From: Epiperipatus broadwayi
Lineage: Eukaryota; Onychophora; Udeonychophora; Euonychophora; Peripatidae
Direction: 5' to 3'
NCBI GenBank assembly: GCA_028023455.1
Contig: JAQFVV010000013.1
Location: 9,144,411 to 9,208,410, forward strand
DNA: 64,000 bases
Positions 1 through 55,579 of this stretch are shown in pieces (position 1 is the first letter of the stretch; each line of letters opens with the position of its first letter). Below the pieces are notes generated by a model that saw nothing but the letters and a program-made list of their open reading frames with translations, was not told the origin of the DNA and ran no database searches. A program made the translations under genes and the position numbers.

Positions 1-965
1 AAACAATTATTATTGTCCCATTGTCAAAAATATTATTTGGGAAACCAAAATAATTTATAAATGAAAGAAAGTCAAATCGGTTGTCAATCAAATGTAACCA
101 ATAAAAGTAACTTTTATTTTTATTTAAACATACACAAAAAACCCTTTCTCCTAAAAATTGTTGTCGGCAATCAAATGTAAAATAAAAGTAATATAAATTA
201 TTATTTAATCATAACCCAAAAACACCCCTCCCACTAATTATTGTCAATCAAATGTACACCACTAATGTAAACTATTATTTAAACATACACCTCTTCTCCC
301 AATAATTGTTGTCGACAATCATCTACAAAAAAACACCCCTCCCACTAATTGTTGTCAGCAATCAAATGTAAACCAATAAAAGATAAATTATTATTTAAAC
401 ATAACCCAAATTAGTATTTGAATATACACCAAAAAAAATTAAAGAAACAACTATTATTGTCCCATTGTCAAAAATATTATTTGTGGAACCAAAATAATTT
501 ATAAAAGAAAGAAAGTCAAAGTGGTTGTCAATGAAATGTAACCAATAAAAGTAACTTAAATTTTTATTTAAACATACACACACAAAAAAACCACTTCTCC
601 CAATAATTGCTGTTGGCAATCAAATGTAAAAATAAAAGTAAGGTAAATTATTATTTAATCATACCCAAAAACACCCCTTCCAGTAATTGTTGTCGGCAAT
701 CAAATGTAAACCAATAAAAGTAACGTAAATTATTATTTAAAGATACATAAAAAAAACTGTTCTCTCTTGAATTTTGTCAATCAAATTTTAAAAAACAGTA
801 ATACTATTTAAAAAACACAAATTCATATTTGAACATATACCAAAAAAGACCCTCTTGTCAATATAAATTAAAAAACAATTATTATTATCCCATTGTCAAA
901 AATATTATTTGGGAAAAAATAATTTAGAAATGAAAGAAAGTAAAATTTGTAAACCAAAAAAAAAA
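1..965. repeat. Minisatellite-like higher-order repeat, about 435 bp period
   Basis: A block beginning with TTATTATTGTCCCATTGTC starts near positions 9, 453 and 882, giving a long period of roughly 430-445 bp. Inside each long unit a shorter degenerate unit of about 80-100 bp recurs, with hallmarks TTGTTGTCGGCAATCAAATG, CCAATAAAAGTAA and TTATTTAAACATACAC (for example near 158, 347, 606 and 685). The array runs off the left edge of the window, so its full size is unknown. No coding potential was recognised. Confidence 0.8.
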
Positions 966-1605
966 AGTCAACATTAATAGTTAATAGAGAATCGCTAGCC
1001 CAGGAATGTTATATTAATGTGTTTTTGGTTAGAAATAGCACCATCCCGCGGCTGACAAGAGGGATCAGATCACAACCATTAAAACTCTATTAAATTAAAT
1101 CATTTATAAAATAAAATTATGTAAAACTTGCCTGAATTCATCTTTATAGTGTAAAATAATTTATTTTTCTAATCTATAAATAACTGCTATCAGTTATGAA
1201 TTCAATTTCTTAAAACTGCGAACATGCCTATATTTATTGATTTAACTATTTTTTCTGAATTTATTATAATATGCTAATCTTTCAAAACTTTGGATACTAA
1301 TTATTAATGAACTTTCAATGGAGATAATTAAAATCTCCATTTTAAATATTTTAAGAATGCTACTTTACATATTGAATCGCTGTTTTGAAATCCTATATTA
1401 ATAGATAATAACCGATCACTACACACTCATTATCATTTTATAAATTGCATTATATTTCATGAGGATTTGTTTAGTCAGTTATTATAATTTATGACTTTTT
1501 GATATCTGTTAGTTAGAAGTGATGGGATAGCTAGAGATGATATTAAAGTATATTTGTTATTGTTTATTAATGCCCATCAAATATACATTCCCTTCTTAAT
1601 TCAAT
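966..1605. other. AT-rich non-coding stretch
   Basis: No gene was recognised. The segment near 1003-1060 (AATGTTATATTAATG through a CACCATCCCGCGG stretch) is more GC-rich than its surroundings. It loosely resembles 40066-40130, which suggests a shared repeat end. Confidence 0.4.
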
Positions 1606-1623
1606 TATATATATATATATATA

Positions 1624-1714
<91 letters not shown>
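1606..1714. repeat. (TA)n microsatellite
   Basis: About 109 bp of nearly pure TA dinucleotide with one interruption near 1625. It is self-complementary and could extrude a cruciform. Any reading frame here is an artefact of the repeat. Confidence 0.95.
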
Positions 1715-1717
<3 letters not shown>

Positions 1718-2131
1718 GATTCAGTATTTTAACTTAGGTTTAATTTAAACCTTTTTTCTTAGCATAATTATGATTCTAGTTTAAGAACTGGGTTGTGTTG
1801 GTTTAGCTGATAGAGGCTATCTGTTTTAGGCACAATTAATTAATTAAATGAAAACATAGTGGTATTTTCCTCATGCATTGTGTGTCTTTACAAAGTACAC
1901 ATTCATACGTTTTGCTGCAAGTTTTTAATGGGTTCATGGTGACTGATCACCCCATTCTTTAGTTTGGGTATGGTTAATATTAGAACTGGAACATGAGAAT
2001 CCAGTCAATGTTTATAAAGCCAATCCAAGTTCCTGAACTTATCTGTTCTTATATTAATTGCAGCAAACTGTCTGGTCTCACCGAGCAGTTGGCGCTGAAC
2101 TTATTTCTTAGTATTTTATTTAGTGCCATAG

Positions 2132-2185
<54 letters not shown>
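2132..2185. repeat. Compound (TC)n(TA)n(TG)n microsatellite
   Basis: Three dinucleotide tracts abut: TC from about 2132, TA from about 2151, and TG from about 2172 to 2185. Confidence 0.95.
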
Positions 2186-3915
2186 AATCTAAAACTGACC
2201 AGTTCTTTTCCTCCTTATTAATTAACTATTCAGCATTAGATTGAAACTCACATCTTACCAGGTTGCATCTGCATTATCTTGAGCTTATTTATTCACTCAC
2301 TCTGTTAATATATATAACAGCCATCTTAGAGCTGTATGTAGTCATCATCTCAGGTAGGCTATTATTTTGTAATATTAGCAAACCAATGCACAATAGGATG
2401 GGTATATTAAATGATTAAAGGCATGATTTATTAATTGCACATACATCTATGTTAATATGTTAAGATGAGACAGCTGTATTGATAATAGTCTGACCTGTGA
2501 TGTAAACCCTTACACACATTGATCACACATGCTTAACACAATGTAATCCTGGTCATTTTTACTTCATTTTATGTTATTGTTTTAATAACTCTGTTTACAA
2601 CATAAAAGATGTTTTATATCTTTTTTGTTCATAGTCCTATTCAATCCAAATCATATTATCTTATTCCAATTCCTTAATGAGTTTATGCATTGTTTTAATT
2701 AAGTAACTAATGGTTATGAATTTATTTTAAATCTTCAGTTAAATTGCTCATTTCCCTTGAGTCTCATGTTTCTCCCTGTTCGGAGCCAGCTCACATAAAA
2801 AAATTGAGATCCATGTGTAACCCCAGAAATGTCACTCATACGGTGTTAAATCATGGAGTACTAGCAAATGAGTTCAAGTTTGGTCAGATTTGAGATTTCA
2901 CCATCGCATTTCAGTCAACTTTGGTGTACTTTGCCTGGACTCTGAATTTTGTTATATGAATGTACAAATCTGACCATTGCAACACACACACATACATGTC
3001 TAACTATATAATATATTTCAATTAAATGTAAACCACTATTATTTTAATGTATGTATAAGTGCATACCCATACCTGTGTAACTAATATGTAAATAAAATAT
3101 TTCAATTATCAATTTTAATTAATTTTATCTTATAAAGCAAGTTATTATCACTCTTAATTGTAAATAAGTGGGTTTTTGTAAAATAAAAAAAACACTATTC
3201 AACTTCTCCAAAAATCTCTTGATAGTTCTTTTCTCAGACCATTCTTAAATTGTAAACAAAATCTTTTAGCATAAAGAAACATTGTCTTCCTTGAAAGTTT
3301 TTACTTTTTATTTTTTCCCCACTTAAATTTAAAAAAGTTTTTCTAATTTATTTCTATTTGCTAATTGTTTTAATTTTAATCAAAAATTGATTCTTTTAAA
3401 TTAGTACAATCAAGGTTTAATACTTTTTTAGGAAGTAAGTAAAAATAGATTTTCATTAATTGCAAAATTAACATTTGAAATAATATATCATTATCAATAT
3501 ATAGATCTTAACCATTAGCCAATTTCTTTCATGTGCTTCATATGTGTATTCATGAAATAGATTTCATGCATAGACATTATAATTGACAATATTTTTTTGT
3601 CTGTGTTTCCATACATATATGGAATAATGCATGAATAAAATATTGCATTGGAGTTTCTACACATTCTACAATTATATTATCTCGAACTAAAAGCTAGTTA
3701 ATCTGAATCCACTGATGTAATATATAGTGAAATTGAAAAACAAGGGACTTACAATAAATTATTTTTATCTTGATTAATAGAAACAACTAAATAACTTAAT
3801 TATGATTATCATATTTTTTAATTTACATTTATCAATGCCAAAGAGCTGTACATTAAAAAAAATTCTTACTCCTTTAAGTAAAAATATATTATAGGATTAA
3901 CTATAATTAATATAC
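2186..3915. other. Non-coding AT-rich stretch
   Basis: I see no exon, RNA gene or intact element. The part at 2750-2960 has somewhat higher GC and may be an old repeat. Confidence 0.4.
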
Positions 3916-4655
3916 ATTTATATAGTATTCATTAATATAGTGATATCTACAAAGCGCATGTGCATTAGCTTATTGATATTACAGTTTATAAAAACATCGT
4001 GCTATATAAAATAAATGTCTTATTTACATATGTTTAATTTGATAAGAATGACATATTGTAAATTCTAGAAATTTCACAAGCATCATTCATTCACATAGTA
4101 AAAAGTAATTTAAAGTGATCAATTAACAACTTCACACTCTCATTTTCAAACACTTAAGATTTTCCCATACATATATGTTTGGGTTGAAATGATAGACATA
4201 TTGTAAATTCTAGAAATTTCACAAGCATCATTCATTCACATAGTAAAAAAGTAATTTAAAGTGATCAATTAACAACTTCACACTCTCATTTTCAAACACT
4301 TAAGATTTGCCCATACATATATGTTTGGGTTGAAATGATAGACATATTGTAAATTCTAGAAATTTCACAAGCATCATTCGTTCACATAATAAAAAAGTAA
4401 TTTAAAGTGATCAATTAACAACTTCACGCTCTCATTTTCAAACACTTAAGATTTGTCCATACATATATGTTTGGGTTGAAATAATAGATGATTCATTCCA
4501 TCTTTTCCCAAAGACTTTATCTTGTGCTTAAAATGTGGGAGTATTCATTTATATAGTGACATCTACAAAGTGCATGTGCATTAGCTTATTGGCTTATTGG
4601 TATTACAGTTTATAAAAACATTGTGCTATATAAAATAAATGTCTTATATACGTTA
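3916..4655. repeat. Composite repeat: three 145-bp tandem units between direct repeats
   Basis: Three tandem copies of a unit of about 145 bp start near 4050, 4195 and 4341 and differ at only a few positions. Each ends in a palindromic stretch (CCATACATATATGTTTGGG). A roughly 110-bp segment containing CATGTGCATTAGCTTATTG and GTGCTATATAAAATAAATG occurs on both sides, at about 3930-4025 and 4545-4650, in the same orientation. The same family appears rearranged at 41.3-42.1 kb and, more distantly, at 38.1-38.7 kb. No protein is encoded. Confidence 0.85.
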
Positions 4656-5254
4656 TAATGAAAAAAAAGAATTTTGTTTTGTCAAAAATTCTTTACATTT
4701 TTTATTACATTAAGAATTTTAATTTTTCTTCAAAATCAGAAATAAATTTAATAAAAGTACTTGTAATAAACAGACCTTTTTAAATTTGATTTTAAGTAAT
4801 TTACAATCTTTAAAATCATCCCAAATTACTATTTAATTAATACTTGTTATTTTTAACTATATTTAAATAAATATAAACAGCAATTTTTTCTAAATTTACT
4901 TCTACTTTTCATTTTAAGCTTCAAATATATGCAAGCACATATTATGTTAGTTGCATTCAGTCTCAATATATATAAACAATATTCAATTAAAATGCAGAGA
5001 AAGTAAGTAAAGAAATGGCCAATAAGTATATTTCATAATTAGTTACCTTGAGATCTAGTAATCACCAACATGTAAATGTAAAATACAAAAAGGTAAAAGT
5101 TGAAATTCAAGACTTTATAATGCACTAAGCATGCTTTTGACAGACTTCTTCTAGAATCATAATGCTGCATTAATTTAGCACTTGAAAATTATGACTATAT
5201 ATGGACACAATTTATTATATAAATGAGACTTAATATGTGGCATTTACATGTTCC

Positions 5255-5350
5255 ATTTTTTCACCAATGGAAAACATAGATCCTTTCTATCGATTGCATT
5301 TGGATCCTTTGTAATTGCCCAAGCCTCCTTATATATTTTTTTCTATCATC
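5255..5350 (-). pseudogene. Penelope-like element fragment (C-terminal endonuclease end)
   Basis: On the minus strand a short in-frame stretch reads EAWAITKDPNAIDRKD followed by a tryptophan near KKW. This matches, with substitutions, the REAYFINCNNNAINRRD...KRW end of the better preserved Penelope-like protein at 16.0 kb in this window. That protein region is the tail of the GIY-YIG endonuclease domain. The fragment has no start and stops lie upstream, so it is a dead scrap. Confidence rests on the within-window comparison only. Confidence 0.55.
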
Positions 5351-8107
5351 TTGTTTAGCACAAATCATCCTCACATTCATAGGACTGAAAGTATGACCCG
5401 TTAATGTCACTATACTTGATTGAGTTCATGAACAATCACTTATTATATAAAAATAACAATGTAATATAAATAACATATAATTGATAAATGTAAACTGAAA
5501 TCAATTTTTACATCACCAGTAAGTCATTTGTTTCATAAAAATACAGATAATAAGCCAGCAATCCTGAACCATGTGAACATACATAAAGAGATGCTTGTCA
5601 CTATTATTATGTATATACAATATAATGTAATGGTATGCACCCTCTCAACAAGATAAGTTAAGGCAGTCACATCTCACTATAGTCAGATTTAAGGTCTTCA
5701 TATAGGATGCCACAAATAATGTGATTTAATTTTGATATAAAACTATATTTGTTCCCAATAACTAATTTATTATTAATAAATTATTATATCTAAACCACAT
5801 CAATTTTCACCTTAATTAACTTTACCGTTATGCTCAGATTTCGAACTCAGGGAAGTTTAACAATTTACTCTCTTCAGGGGTTCCTATCAATATTCTAAAG
5901 TAATATTAATAACAAATCTCACTAACTCTTTAAATTAAATAAAACAAAATTGAAGACTTCATTTAATTTAATATAAAAAACATAATTATTTATTTAACAA
6001 TTAAATAACTTAAATTTTACAATATATAAAAAATTATTTATATATCTACCTCCTTATATTAAAAATATAAATATTCTATTTACTTACGGTAGATATATTT
6101 TCTAACCTATAACACTACATGATTTTACAATGTATATAAAATATAAGTATCCAAATATTAAGACTTTTATATTAACACTATTCTATAATAATTAGATTAT
6201 ACAAATAATAATCCAATCATTTATATATAATATTTTCATTCGTTAAAATGATTGTACGTAACTTATATTTATTAATATAAAAATATATATTTCACAACAA
6301 TGTTAATCATTTATTCACTTATCATACATTACGGTTATTAGACTATTTGGATTAGTATAAACAATGTAGTGTCATGTCATAGAAAATAATAGTATGTGAA
6401 TTTAAAAATAATTTAATCTCTTACCTCAAGTTCACTTTATCTCTCTATATTTTTACATGCCTTTCCCATATTAATATTTCTTAACCTATATTTAAATCTT
6501 TATTAATCATAAATATAAATAAAAATATTTTAAATTATTAATTCTCTCTTATTATTCATTTCTTTAATAAAATGAATACGATGATAAAGGAAATAAAATT
6601 AACCTTTCCCAATTACAATTTTCAAAAAACTTAAATGGTATTTATAAAAGTCAATACAATAGTCTCAGATATTCCTGGAATTCGTGAATGAAAATCCTTC
6701 GAAGAGGCAATTTTTAATTCCTTCGTTGTTAGACATTAAAGAAAATAATAGGATATCCCAAGTTGATGCTTAGTTTCCTCTTTGTATGTAGTTTTCATCT
6801 TCTTAATACACAGTTCCTTTATTAACAATTATAATTCCATTTTGAAGATCTAACTTTTATATAATTTTAAGGCATTCAGCAAAAGATGTTATTCACATAT
6901 ATATATATTATTTGACTAGGCAAGTGCATTTTATATATCCTATGATAAATAAGTGTTCTACTCACTCTGCATTTTCCTTATAATGTAAAGTACATTAAAT
7001 CTAGTTGAAGTTTTTATAAACATGTTCTTTTTTAAAATGAAGTTTACATTTTAGAACATGTAATTCGAACAATTTTTATAGAACACGAAAATATATTCAA
7101 ATTACTTTCTTTAAACAAATATTAGAAATTTCTTCTAATAAATATTAAATCGTTCAAAATATAGATTTTATCTTACACTGTTCTTTTAAATCGAACATAG
7201 TATAAGTTTTTATGAGGATATAGCTGACAAAAAATAGAATCCTTAGTCTTCTAATAAAAAGAATAGAATAGAATATTTTTATATCTCGCTCCATGAGCTT
7301 GCTGAAGCATATGCATTCTACATTGTTACAATACAATTCGATATTAAAACACTAAGTTAATTTCATTTCTTTTAATTCGATAAACTATGTGAACCCAGAG
7401 GTCATTAATTACCTTGTCAACTGTCTTCGGTCAACAACATTTTTTCCATTTTAAAGAATGAAAAATACTAACTTACTAAATTATATATTTATTTTCATAA
7501 ATATAATAAGAATACAAATATAATGTATACATATTGATTATATGTATGTATGAGTATATATATACTACTATAATATATATATATTTTAATCTTTAATTCT
7601 TATTTATATGCTCATATATTTTAAACCACTACTTCCAAACTAATAAATACATTGTATTAATTAATTCATAATACATGAATTTATTACATATTATTATCAA
7701 TTAATTTTGCAAGGTTTAAATGGATCTAAAAGTGCAATATTTATTATTTCTTTAACTTAGAATCAATTAATAAAATGCACTTTGTATTCACAATATCAAC
7801 ATAATCAAACTTCAATTTCTGATCATATGAATAAGAATTATGTTAAATCAAATGATCAAGCATACTGCTCAGATTTGTTCTGAAATCATGTTGATGAAAG
7901 TAATGAACCTATCTAAGATGGAGAGAGAGTGCATCTTTACAAATCAAATGGTTGCTTCATATGTAAGTATAGATTTCATTAATTCTTATATTTATAAAAT
8001 GTGATAAATTTATTATTGCATATAATTTATAAATTGATAATTGTCAGTAATATCTTAAACAAATGCAATTACCTATGTAAAATCAAATATTTATAATTTT
8101 AACTTAC
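5351..8107. other. AT-rich intron or intergenic stretch
   Basis: This lies downstream (minus-strand sense) of the last recognised DNAH2 exon and presumably belongs to the next intron. I saw no exon, RNA gene or intact transposon. Short TA runs occur near 6896-6908 and 7555-7580. Confidence 0.4.
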
Positions 8108-50899
<42,792 letters not shown>

Positions 50900-51550
50900 C
50901 TTAAAAATTATATATATATATAAGTTTGATGCAAAAAGTATTAAAAGAGCATTGCCAAATCTTAATTAAACATACTCAAGAAAATAAATATATAAACTTC
51001 TTATTTCTTTCCAATAACTTTATTTCCATACATTAACTAATGAACATATATATAAATTCATATACTATCCACTTTCCAACATTTCAACTGTTTTTTACAT
51101 CATTATTACAGTCATTTTCAAGGATCTGCAACAAAAAAAAATACATAGCTTTATATAATATTCTAAATACAAAAATCTCATATTAACATTATCATATCAA
51201 ATGCATTATAATAAAACATTAATTATACATAATTATATTTGTATTTTCTTCTCCCTCCCTATACTTCCTTTATTATAAAGCTTCCTTTTTACTTATCAAG
51301 TATAAATTTTCAAAAATATTAAAAACCATTTAAAACCCTAGCAAACAACAAATTAACCCACACCCAAATTACAAATTTATTTCTTCCTTTAACTATTTTA
51401 TATAACTTCCATATCAATTATCTACATTCCCTATCTATACTTTTAATATATAGGGTATATGAGCACAGACCCTCACATGACCCACCACTCTCCATTCTAT
51501 CTCAAAGCATTGATACACTTAAACACATATATGTCACAAAGATAAATAAT

Positions 51551-51597
51551 CACCAATATATGTATTACATGCTAAACCAGCAATCATCAGTTGGTCC
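51551..51597 (-). ncRNA. Hammerhead-like core 1, mutated
   Basis: Minus-strand copy with GGACCAA, CTGATGA (51590-51584), TTGCTGGTTTAGCAT and stem I partner TTGGT, but GAAA is changed to GTAA (51569-51566). The invariant A is lost, so cleavage is not expected. Confidence 0.6.
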
Positions 51598-52022
51598 AGA
51601 TTATCATATCTACACATATATGCAATAAGTGCTCAGATATATATTAAGATAGCCAATCTTCATACTTTAATGGACAAGCTTCAATCTACTCCACATTCCA
51701 ATTCTTCAACCATCCATCCAATTGAAAACCTGATGATGGAATGCTCAAAGCCCACCCTGAGGTTGAGATTCTCATCACACCCATGTTGACCTAAAGTCAA
51801 TCTGACTCCTCATGTACAGGACATAATCCATTTAATACATATATGAGAGATATGCAGACATCTCTACTATGTAATAACTGAAATACAGGCATACCACATA
51901 CTTGCATAAATACATGTAATATATAGGTATATGAGCACAGACCATCACATGACCCACCACTATCTACTCTATCTCATAATACTGGCACACTTGAACACAT
52001 ATATGTTGAAAAGATAAATAAT

Positions 52023-52069
52023 CACCAATATACATATTTCATGCTAAACCAGCAATCACCAGTTGGTCC
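52023..52069 (-). ncRNA. Hammerhead-like core 2, mutated
   Basis: Minus-strand copy with intact GAAA, stem II and stem I, but the core reads CTGGTGA (52062-52056). The invariant A after CTG is G, so cleavage is not expected. It lies 472 bp from core 1 between equivalent sites. Confidence 0.6.
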
Positions 52070-52309
52070 AGATTATCATCTCTATGCATATATGCAATAA
52101 AATGCTCAGATATATATTAAGATAGCCAATAGATGAGAATCTTAGCCTCAGGGTGGCCTTTGAGCATTCCATCATCATATTTTCAATTGGATGGATGGTT
52201 GAAGGGTTGGAGTGTGGAGTAGATCGAAGCCTGCCCATTAAAGTATGAAGATTGGCTATTTAATATATATTGAACACTTACTGCATATATATGTAGAGAT
52301 GATAATCTG

Positions 52310-52354
52310 GACCCACTGATGATTGCTGGTTTAGCATGAAATATATATATTGGT
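52310..52354 (+). ncRNA. Hammerhead-ribozyme-like core 3, core intact
   Basis: CTGATGA 52316-52322, stem II TGCT...AGCA, GAAA 52338-52341, an AT-only stem III, ATA triplet ending at 52349 and TTGGT for stem I. The 5' side of stem I reads GACCCA, giving one mismatch against TTGGT. Confidence 0.6.
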
Positions 52355-52763
52355 GATTATTTATCTTTTTGACATATAAGTGTTCAAGCGTAAAGTGGAT
52401 AGTGGTGGATCATGTGAGAGCTGTGCTCATATACCCTATATATTACATGTATTGATGCAGGTATGTGGTAGACCTGTATTTCATCTATTACATAATAGAG
52501 ATGTCTGTCCATCTCTTGTACATATATTAAGTGGATTATGTCCTGTACATGAAAGTCAGACTGACTTTAGGTCAACATGAGTGTGACAAGAATCTCAGCC
52601 TCAGGGTGGGCTTTGAGCATTACAGCATCAGATTTTGAATTGGATGGACTGTTGAAGAGTTGGAGTGTGGAGCAGATTGAAGCCTGTCCATTAAAGTATG
52701 GAGATTGGCTATCTTAATATATATCTGATCACTTATTGCATATATGTGTAGAGATCATAATCT

Positions 52764-52810
52764 GGACCAACTGATGATTGCTGGATTAGCATGAAATATG
52801 TATATTGGTG
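52764..52810 (+). ncRNA. Hammerhead-ribozyme-like core 4, best candidate
   Basis: The 5' side of stem I, ACCAA (52766-52770), pairs with TTGGT (52805-52809). The core CTGATGA (52771-52777) and GAAA (52793-52796) are intact. Stem II is TGCT/AGCA with a short loop and a U-U first position. Stem III is A-T-A with T-A-T closing a very small loop. The predicted cleavage triplet is ATA, cutting after 52804. It lies 455 bp downstream of the equivalent site in core 3, so a transcript spanning both could release a 455-nt unit. Confidence 0.7.
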
Positions 52811-53796
52811 ATTATCTTTTCAACATATATGTGTTCAAGTGTATCAGTGTTATGATAGAGTGGTGGGTGACGTGACGGTCTGTGTTCATATACCCTATAT
52901 ATTGTATATATTGATGCAGGGATGGGGTGGCCTGTATTTCAGTTATTATCTATACTCTTAAAAATATTTAAAAACTAATGTAAATTTTTTTATATCCTTT
53001 AACAATTTACTTAAATACTATTTAAAAATTCCATATTAATTATCTTTTATTTTACATTCATCATCTACACCATTAATTCTATTTAAAACATTATACATTT
53101 TAACATAAAAATATTGGAAAAGGTTAAAAACTACAGAGAAAGGATGATAAAATAATATTTTTACATAAAAAGATATAAGCCTGTTTTAAATAGAATTAAT
53201 AGTGTAGATAAGGAATGTAAAATAAAAGGTAATTAATATGGAATTTTTAAATAGTATTTAAATAAATCGTTAAAGGACAGAGAAAAAATTACATTAGTTT
53301 TTAAATAGTTTTAAAAGTATATATAGAGAATGTAGATAATTGATATGGAAGTTATATAAAATAATTAAAAGAAGAAATACATTTGCAATTTGGGGGTGGG
53401 TTAAATGATATAAATAGTTTGTTGGTTGCTGGTGTTTTAGATGGTTTCTAATATTTTTGAAAATTTATACTTAATATGTAAAAAAGGAAGTTTTATAATA
53501 TAGGAAGTAGAGGGAGGGAAAAGTAAATAAAAATATAATTATGTATAATTAATGTTTTATTATAATGGATTTGATATAATGTTAATATAAAAAAGAGTTT
53601 TTTGTATTTAGAGTATTATGTAAAGACATATATATTTTTTTGTTGTAGATCCTTAAAAATGACTATAATAATGATGTAAAAAACAGTTGAAACATTGGAA
53701 AGTGGATAATATGTGAATTTATATATATATGTTCATTTGTTAATATATGGAAATAAAGTTTTTGGAAAGAAATAAGAAGTTTATGCATTTATTTAT

Positions 53797-55138
53797 AATG
53801 TTGGAGAACATATATATTTTAAAAGAAAAAAGTGGTTGTTTAATTTGTCATTGTATAATGATAATATTATGGTATAATATATACTCAAAAAACCAAATAT
53901 AAGTGGTTTATTTGCATTTCAAAGATTTATCTATCTCCTTTTCATTTATGACTGATTCTTATTGAACTATTCAGTTAATTTACAGCAGTTCTGAAATGAT
54001 TTCACACTTTCATAAAAGTTAATGAAAAAATGTCAGATTAATTTTTTTTATTATACATATATTTCTCATACCAATCTCTGATTATCAGGGACCAAAGGTT
54101 TATATTTAAACACCTGAAGAGATGAGTATATATTATGAAGCTATATTGAGATGAAATGATCTCATTTGATAATAATGATTAAATTAAATAATTTATAATA
54201 ATGACAGATAGCAGTAATAATATACATAAATATTACTTGTTAATATTTTTTATCATAAATTAATAAGAATATATATAAAATATATGATCACACTGCTTAT
54301 AAAGCATAAAGACTATTTATGATAAGATAGATTATATTGTTTAATAAATTAACCATAAAATAAAAATCCTTCAGATTTAATTATTTAAGAAATATGCACA
54401 CAATTATTAGATATCATTAATAATTCATAAAAATGTAATCATTTGGATAACAATGCTAGTAAATAATTCTGAATTTGCAAGATAAGATAGAATGATTTGT
54501 TAATATTTTTTTTTCAAGACTTAAAAACCTCTTTGAAAATGATTTTTATGAAAATTATGAAGTGCTTTCTTCTAAATATACAATGTTGCTTTTGAAAAAA
54601 GTGTTCATCACTGAAAATGTATCAAAGTTATATGTAGTGTTTTCAATAGTCTCTCTGTGTATAAAGTAGTTTCAGAATTAATCTTTAATTTATTATATAT
54701 AGAAGCTGAACATTAAAGAAATTCAAAGTAACAATTAATTAACTTTCATGAATGTATTTGACACATACAGATTTACAATAAGACAAACACTGAAATTACA
54801 AGAAGGTAAACATAATTCATTTAAATATCTAAATTGACATACTTCAATGAACTTATCATTATAAATGTTGTCGAGACAGATTGATATAAATTTAAATGTC
54901 CTCTGAACAAAGTCCATTTATTCTTAATATTCAATCTTTATATATTTTTCAAAGCTATTTGCCAGCATAACTTTAATAATTTCTTCTGTGCAAGTAAGGA
55001 GTTTGATTTAGAAAGCTCTAAAGATATGATAGGGAATAGCTATCTTTTCAGAAATGCAGAGGCAACTAATTCAAAGTCTTTTCCAATCCTTTAAGTAAGC
55101 AAGGCTTTAATACTGTAATCCATTCAAAAAATAAAATA
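53797..55138. other. Non-coding AT-rich stretch
   Basis: Upstream (minus-strand sense) of the DNAH2 exon cluster. No exon of the preceding DNAH2 region was recognised and no intact repeat was seen. Confidence 0.4.
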
Positions 55139-55579
55139 TACCTGGGTCTCATTTTATGTGGTAGATAGGTTCCTCAGAAAATGCGCACAAAAGAGATCGC
55201 ACAAAAATAGACTTAACTTACCTTGAAAAATGAAGAATACATACTGTAATTTTCAAAAATTGCATAAAAGCAAATCAATAACGTAAAATTACTTTAAAAT
55301 TCGCATAAAAAAAAAAAAAAAAAATATGACAAATAAAAAATTTCAAATTTGAAAAAAATTGATACAAGACACTTTTTTTTATTAACTACAGTATTTAATT
55401 TTATTTAAAACAATATATTTTTATGTGTAATTTACAGTATTTTACATTTTTTCATACATGTACAATATTTTAATCATTATCGCTATTTGCCGATATGCAG
55501 GTTCATTTGAGAACTAGTAAGACATCAGATTTTTCACAAGAGGAAATACAACTAACACCAACTTCATTTTTTAATTGCT

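Larger units (their letters stand above)
50981..53796. mobile_element. 2.8-kb foldback element containing inverted pairs of ribozyme-bearing repeats
   Basis: The outer arms, 50981-51450 and 53318-53796, are inverted copies (AAATAAATATATAAACTTC at the left end; AAATAAATGCATAAACTTC as complement at the right end; also CTCCCTCCCTATACTTCC and its complement). Between them lie four copies of a repeat of about 455-470 bp: two on the minus strand (51453-52180) and two on the plus strand (52190-52940). Each has a CTGATGA-type core, GCTCATATACCCTATATATT and TCAGGGTGG-containing segments. A further inner inverted repeat occupies about 52945-53340. No protein is encoded. It sits in the intron upstream of DNAH2 exon a. 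Confidence 0.85.

Noticed and set aside
1554-1748. Frame across the TA microsatellite (YIYIYI)
   Set aside because: Low-complexity artefact.
7405-7450. Minus-strand VVDRRQLTR next to a GTAATT donor-like site, possible next DNAH2 exon
   Set aside because: There is no acceptor AG before it, and the similarity to the expected dynein sequence is only a few residues.
51720-51745. CTGATGATGGAATG as a further ribozyme core inside the foldback
   Set aside because: No stem II followed by GAAA; the match is limited to the 7-base core.
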